Positions 61,152 to 64,000 of a stretch of DNA of 64,000 bases are shown here, piece by piece. The translations under genes and the position numbers were made by a program. Every line of letters begins with the position of its first letter. Positions within the stretch are counted from its first letter, which is position 1. Location: assembly GCF_022138605.1 (NCBI RefSeq), contig NZ_JACBFS010000001.1:806001-870000 (forward strand), in the 5' to 3' direction. Origin of the DNA: Xanthobacter sp. NM-25. Its GTDB lineage: Bacteria; Pseudomonadota; Alphaproteobacteria; Rhizobiales; Xanthobacteraceae. Under the pieces are notes generated by a model that saw only the letters and a program-made list of their open reading frames with translations, had not been told where the DNA came from and did no database searches.

Positions 61152-61874
61152 TCACTCGGCCTCGGCGTCGTCCATCTGATCGCGCGACTGGCCGCGAAAA
61201 CCGGTGGCCAGAACGTAGAGCTCGGCGGAATCGGCGCGGCTCGCCGCCGGCTTCACATGCTTCACCTGGGCGAAATCGCGCTTCAGGTCCGCCAGCAGCG
61301 TGCCTTCCGTGCCGCCCTGCAGCACCTTGGCGAGGAAGGCACCACCCGGCGCCAGCACCTGGCGGGCGAAATCCACCGCCAGCTCCACCAGCGCCACGAT
61401 CTTGAGATGATCGGTCTTCTTGTGGCCGGTGGCGTTGGCCGCCATGTCCGACATCACCAGATCCGCCGGGCCATCCAGCAACGCGAGCAGCTTTTCCGGC
61501 GCGTCGGGGGCCAGGAAGTCCATCTGCGCGAAGATGACGCCAGGAATGGGCTCCATCTCCAGAAGGTCGATGCCCACGATCTTGCCGTGGCCGCCCTCGA
61601 GCCCGATCTTCTGCGCCGCCACCTGGCTCCAGCCGCCGGGGGCGGCGCCGAGATCGACGATGCGCATGCCCTTGCGCAGCAGCTTCGCCTTCTCGTCCAT
61701 CTCGATCAGCTTGAAGGCGGCGCGGGAGCGCCAGCCCTCGCGCCTGGCGCGGGCCACATAGGGATCGTTGAGCTGGCGCTGCAGCCAGCGCTGGGACGAG
61801 GTGGTGCGATTGCGGGAGGTCTTCACCCGCACCTTCAGCGGCCGACCGTCGGGACCGTGAGTCGGCGCGGTCAT
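61152..61874 (-). CDS. rlmE: 23S rRNA (uridine-2'-O)-methyltransferase
   Basis: The 240-residue FtsJ/RrmJ-type SAM-dependent enzyme methylates U2552 of 23S rRNA. The SAM loop is VDLGAAPGGWSQVAAQ, and the catalytic K-D-K-E set can be placed in SRAAFKLIEMD, VMSDMAANATGHK, FLAKVLQGG and the C-terminal ESxE-like region. An N-terminal basic extension of about 30 residues (KVRVKTSRNRTTSSQRW) precedes the conserved core. It overlaps the upstream phosphatase gene by 4 nt, so the two are co-translated. Confidence 0.95.
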   Translation of the reverse strand: MTAPTHGPDGRPLKVRVKTSRNRTTSSQRWLQRQLNDPYVARARREGWRSRAAFKLIEMDEKAKLLRKGMRIVDLGAAPGGWSQVAAQKIGLEGGHGKIVGIDLLEMEPIPGVIFAQMDFLAPDAPEKLLALLDGPADLVMSDMAANATGHKKTDHLKIVALVELAVDFARQVLAPGGAFLAKVLQGGTEGTLLADLKRDFAQVKHVKPAASRADSAELYVLATGFRGQSRDQMDDAEAE

Positions 61875-63211
61875 GGGCGCCCGCCCTTCTTCGACTTGCG
61901 CCGCCCGCCCGCCTTGAAACCCTTCATGTCACCACTCTTCATGCCCGCTGAATATCCAAGCCGGGGCGCGAACTCGCCCCGGGGTGCCTCCGGCGGCCGC
62001 GGCCCGCCGTCGACGCTGCACGTCTTGACCACGCCGCACGTTTTGACCATGCCGTTGGCCGCGCCACCACCCACCGGCGGCTCCAGGCCTGGAGCAGGCT
62101 CCTGCGGCCGCGCCCGGCGCCAGACGCCGTCCGAGCGCATGAGCTGCACCAGCATCCCCTCCCTCAGGCCACGATCCGCCACCCGCAGGCGGTCGGCCGG
62201 GAACACCTCGCGCACCGCTTCCATGATGGCGCAGCCGGCCAGCACCAGATCGGCCCGCTGGGCGCCGATGCAGGGATTGGCCACGCGCTCCTCGAACGAC
62301 ATGGTGGCGAGACGGTCCACCACGCCGGAAATGCTCTGGGCATGGAGCCAGGTGCCGTCGACCCGCGTGCGGTCATAGCGCTTCAGGCCGAGATGAATGC
62401 CGGCGACGGTGGTGACCGTGCCGGAAGTGCCGAGCAGGTGCATGCGCAGCGGCGGCTTGAGGCCCCAGCTCTCCCGCACGCCTTCCAGCATGGCGCGGAC
62501 CTCGGCCACCATCTCGCGGAACACCTGCGGCGAGACCCGCACGCCGCCATGGCGCTCGGACAGGGAAACCACGCCGACCGGCAGCGAGATCCAGGAGCGG
62601 ATGCGGGCCCGCGGCGGGCCGTCATCGCCGGCCGAGCGGCGGCCCAGCCACACCACCTCGGTGGAGCCGCCGCCGATGTCGAACAGAATGGCGCCATCGC
62701 AATTGGGATCCACCAGCGGCGCACAGCCGGCGGCGGCCAAGCCGGCCTCGGTGCGGCGGTCCACCACCTCGAGCTGCAGGCCGGTGCGCGCCCGCACATC
62801 GGCGCAGAAATCACTGCCGTTGGCGGCGGCGCGGCAGGCCTCGGTGGCGATCACCCGGGCGCGGGACACCCCGCGGGCGGCCATCTTGGCGGCGCAGACC
62901 TCGAGCGCCGCGGCGGCGCGCTCCATGGCCGGCTCACCCAGGCGCCCGGAGGCGGTGAGCCCTTCGCCCAGGCGGACGATTCGCGAGAACGCGTCGACGA
63001 CGCGAAAGCCACGGGAGGTGGGGCGCGCCACCAGCAGGCGGCAATTGTTGGTACCGAGATCGATGGCGGCATAGACCGGATCGGCGGGCGCGGCGCCCTG
63101 CTCCCGCTCCGGCGTCGCCAGCGCCGCGTGGTCCCTGTCGCGGGATTTCTCGCCCCTGGAAGGGGAAGACAGCCCCGAGCCCGACGCGGACCCGTGCGTC
63201 TCGTCCCTCAT
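61871..63211 (-). CDS. Ppx/GppA phosphatase family protein
   Basis: The 446-residue exopolyphosphatase/guanosine pentaphosphate phosphatase is of the ASKHA fold. AAIDLGTNNCRLLVARP near residue 45 is the phosphate loop, and LFDIGGGSTEVVWL is the second nucleotide-binding motif. About 45 N-terminal and 80 C-terminal residues are low complexity. The family hydrolyses polyphosphate or pppGpp; Ppx and GppA roles cannot be separated here. It is co-transcribed with rlmE, a pairing usual in Hyphomicrobiales. A 155-nt gap to the transaldolase gene follows on the other side. Confidence 0.92.
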   Translation of the reverse strand: MRDETHGSASGSGLSSPSRGEKSRDRDHAALATPEREQGAAPADPVYAAIDLGTNNCRLLVARPTSRGFRVVDAFSRIVRLGEGLTASGRLGEPAMERAAAALEVCAAKMAARGVSRARVIATEACRAAANGSDFCADVRARTGLQLEVVDRRTEAGLAAAGCAPLVDPNCDGAILFDIGGGSTEVVWLGRRSAGDDGPPRARIRSWISLPVGVVSLSERHGGVRVSPQVFREMVAEVRAMLEGVRESWGLKPPLRMHLLGTSGTVTTVAGIHLGLKRYDRTRVDGTWLHAQSISGVVDRLATMSFEERVANPCIGAQRADLVLAGCAIMEAVREVFPADRLRVADRGLREGMLVQLMRSDGVWRRARPQEPAPGLEPPVGGGAANGMVKTCGVVKTCSVDGGPRPPEAPRGEFAPRLGYSAGMKSGDMKGFKAGGRRKSKKGGRP

Positions 63212-63366
63212 ATCGATTCCCTCGCCGCAAGGCGGAACATGCGCTCGAACCGGGGGTGCGCGTCACACCCCGGTTGCGCCTTGGAATCAATGTAACAGCG
63301 CATCCGGGCGGCGCAATGGCATCCGCCGCCCTTCTCTTGATCTTGCCCGAGTTTTGGGCGCCGCCC

Positions 63367-64000
63367 CTACTCCGCGGCGGTGCGACCGTCGAGATCCAGG
63401 GTGAGGCCCGCCGCCAGAGCGTCCACGCGGAACGCCTTCACCGCCTCCAGCGCCAGCTCGGCGGCGGTGCGGCTGCCAAGCGCCGGCAGCTTCTTCAGCA
63501 CATCCGCCGGCGCGGTGATGATGTGGCAGCCCATGCGATCGGCCTCCACCACGTTCCACACCTCGCGGGTGGACGCCCAGATGACTTCCACATTGGCGGT
63601 GGCGCGGGCCAGCTCCACCGCCCGCGACACCGCCGGCACATAATCAATGCCGGTGTCGGCGAGGCGGCCGGCGAACACCGAGATGCAGGCGGGTGCGCCA
63701 CCGGCCAGCGCCGCCACGCCGGCTTCCACCTGCGGTAGGTCGAACACGGCGGTGAAATTCACCTTCACCCCATCATGGGCGAGATCGCGCGCCAGATCGT
63801 AGAGCGGCTCGTCGCGCGTGGTGGAGACGGGGATCTTCACATAGACATTGGGGCCCCAGCCGGCGATCAGCCGCGCCTGCGCCCGCATCTCGGCGATCTC
63901 GTCGGAGAACACCTCGAAGGAAATGTGCCGGTCGGGCACCGCCGCCACCAGATCCCGGGCGAACGCCTCGTAATGGGTCACGCCGGCCTTGCGCAGCAGC
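63367..64000 (-). CDS. Transaldolase family protein (TalC/MipB-like), N-terminus cut by window edge
   Basis: At least 210 residues are encoded. The reading continues through the window edge (LLRKAGVTHYEAFARD), so the Met visible at 63981 is not the start. Short transaldolases are about 215-220 residues, so only a few residues are probably missing. The Schiff-base lysine lies in NVYVKIPVS, and CISVFAGRLADTGID and EVIWASTREVWN are family motifs. It transfers dihydroxyacetone units between sugar phosphates, or acts as a fructose-6-phosphate aldolase. The full N-terminus cannot be checked here. Confidence 0.92.
   Translation of the reverse strand, partial: LLRKAGVTHYEAFARDLVAAVPDRHISFEVFSDEIAEMRAQARLIAGWGPNVYVKIPVSTTRDEPLYDLARDLAHDGVKVNFTAVFDLPQVEAGVAALAGGAPACISVFAGRLADTGIDYVPAVSRAVELARATANVEVIWASTREVWNVVEADRMGCHIITAPADVLKKLPALGSRTAAELALEAVKAFRVDALAAGLTLDLDGRTAAE

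Overview
The window is high-GC DNA from an alphaproteobacterium, most likely Xanthobacter or a close relative in the Xanthobacteraceae. The main evidence is at the left edge. Genes for the beta subunit and the N-terminal part of the alpha subunit of an ATP-dependent acetone carboxylase lie divergent from a sigma-54-dependent activator, the arrangement known from Xanthobacter acetone metabolism. The housekeeping genes (CCA-encoding tRNA-Gly, ribF, ftsK, panD, uvrC, pgsA, moaD/moaE, rlmE) also fit a Hyphomicrobiales chromosome. I see no transposase, integrase, phage gene or CRISPR array.

Region 1 (1-6.5 kb) is acetone carboxylation. acxA and a truncated acxB are read leftwards. acxR is read rightwards. 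The spacer holds a good sigma-54 (-24/-12) promoter and, about 110 bp upstream of the inferred transcription start, a perfect palindrome that is a likely AcxR site. A pair of inverted GC-rich repeats sits between acxA and acxB.

Region 2 (6.5-25.4 kb) is catabolic accessory DNA. It holds a glutathione peroxidase, an amidase divergent from a TetR gene, a gamma-glutamyltranspeptidase-like hydrolase, a MarR gene, a UbiD-type decarboxylase, a second and paralogous MarR gene, and then a tightly overlapping nine-gene unit (13.97-25.34 kb). That unit encodes a metal-dependent amidohydrolase, an alpha/beta hydrolase, a three-gene molybdenum hydroxylase whose 2Fe-2S subunit is fused to a CoxG-like domain, and a complete Liv-type ABC importer. 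It ends in a clear terminator. Together these genes suggest uptake, Mo-dependent hydroxylation and hydrolytic opening of an unknown, probably N-containing, compound. This is the best candidate for an undescribed pathway.

Region 3 (25.4-38.7 kb) is core: tRNA-Gly(CCC), a HAD phosphatase-like gene, ribF, an aminotransferase, ftsK, a LolA-like carrier, a J-domain protein, ybaK, a HerA-like ATPase, xthA, a cyclic-nucleotide-binding protein, a response regulator and a YkuD L,D-transpeptidase.

Region 4 (38.7-47.2 kb) carries two export systems. One is TetR/HlyD/ABC-2 with a perfect 20-bp operator; the other is an RND pump with its adaptor.

Region 5 (47.3-64 kb) is envelope and core: murJ, a Uma2-fold protein, a gnnA/gnnB-like pair probably for a 3-amino sugar of lipid A, panD, two Omp25/31-type barrels, an AT-rich gene-free spacer, uvrC, pgsA-moaD-moaE, an uncharacterised 181-residue protein, a DHA2 MFS exporter, rlmE, ppx/gppA and a transaldolase cut by the right edge.
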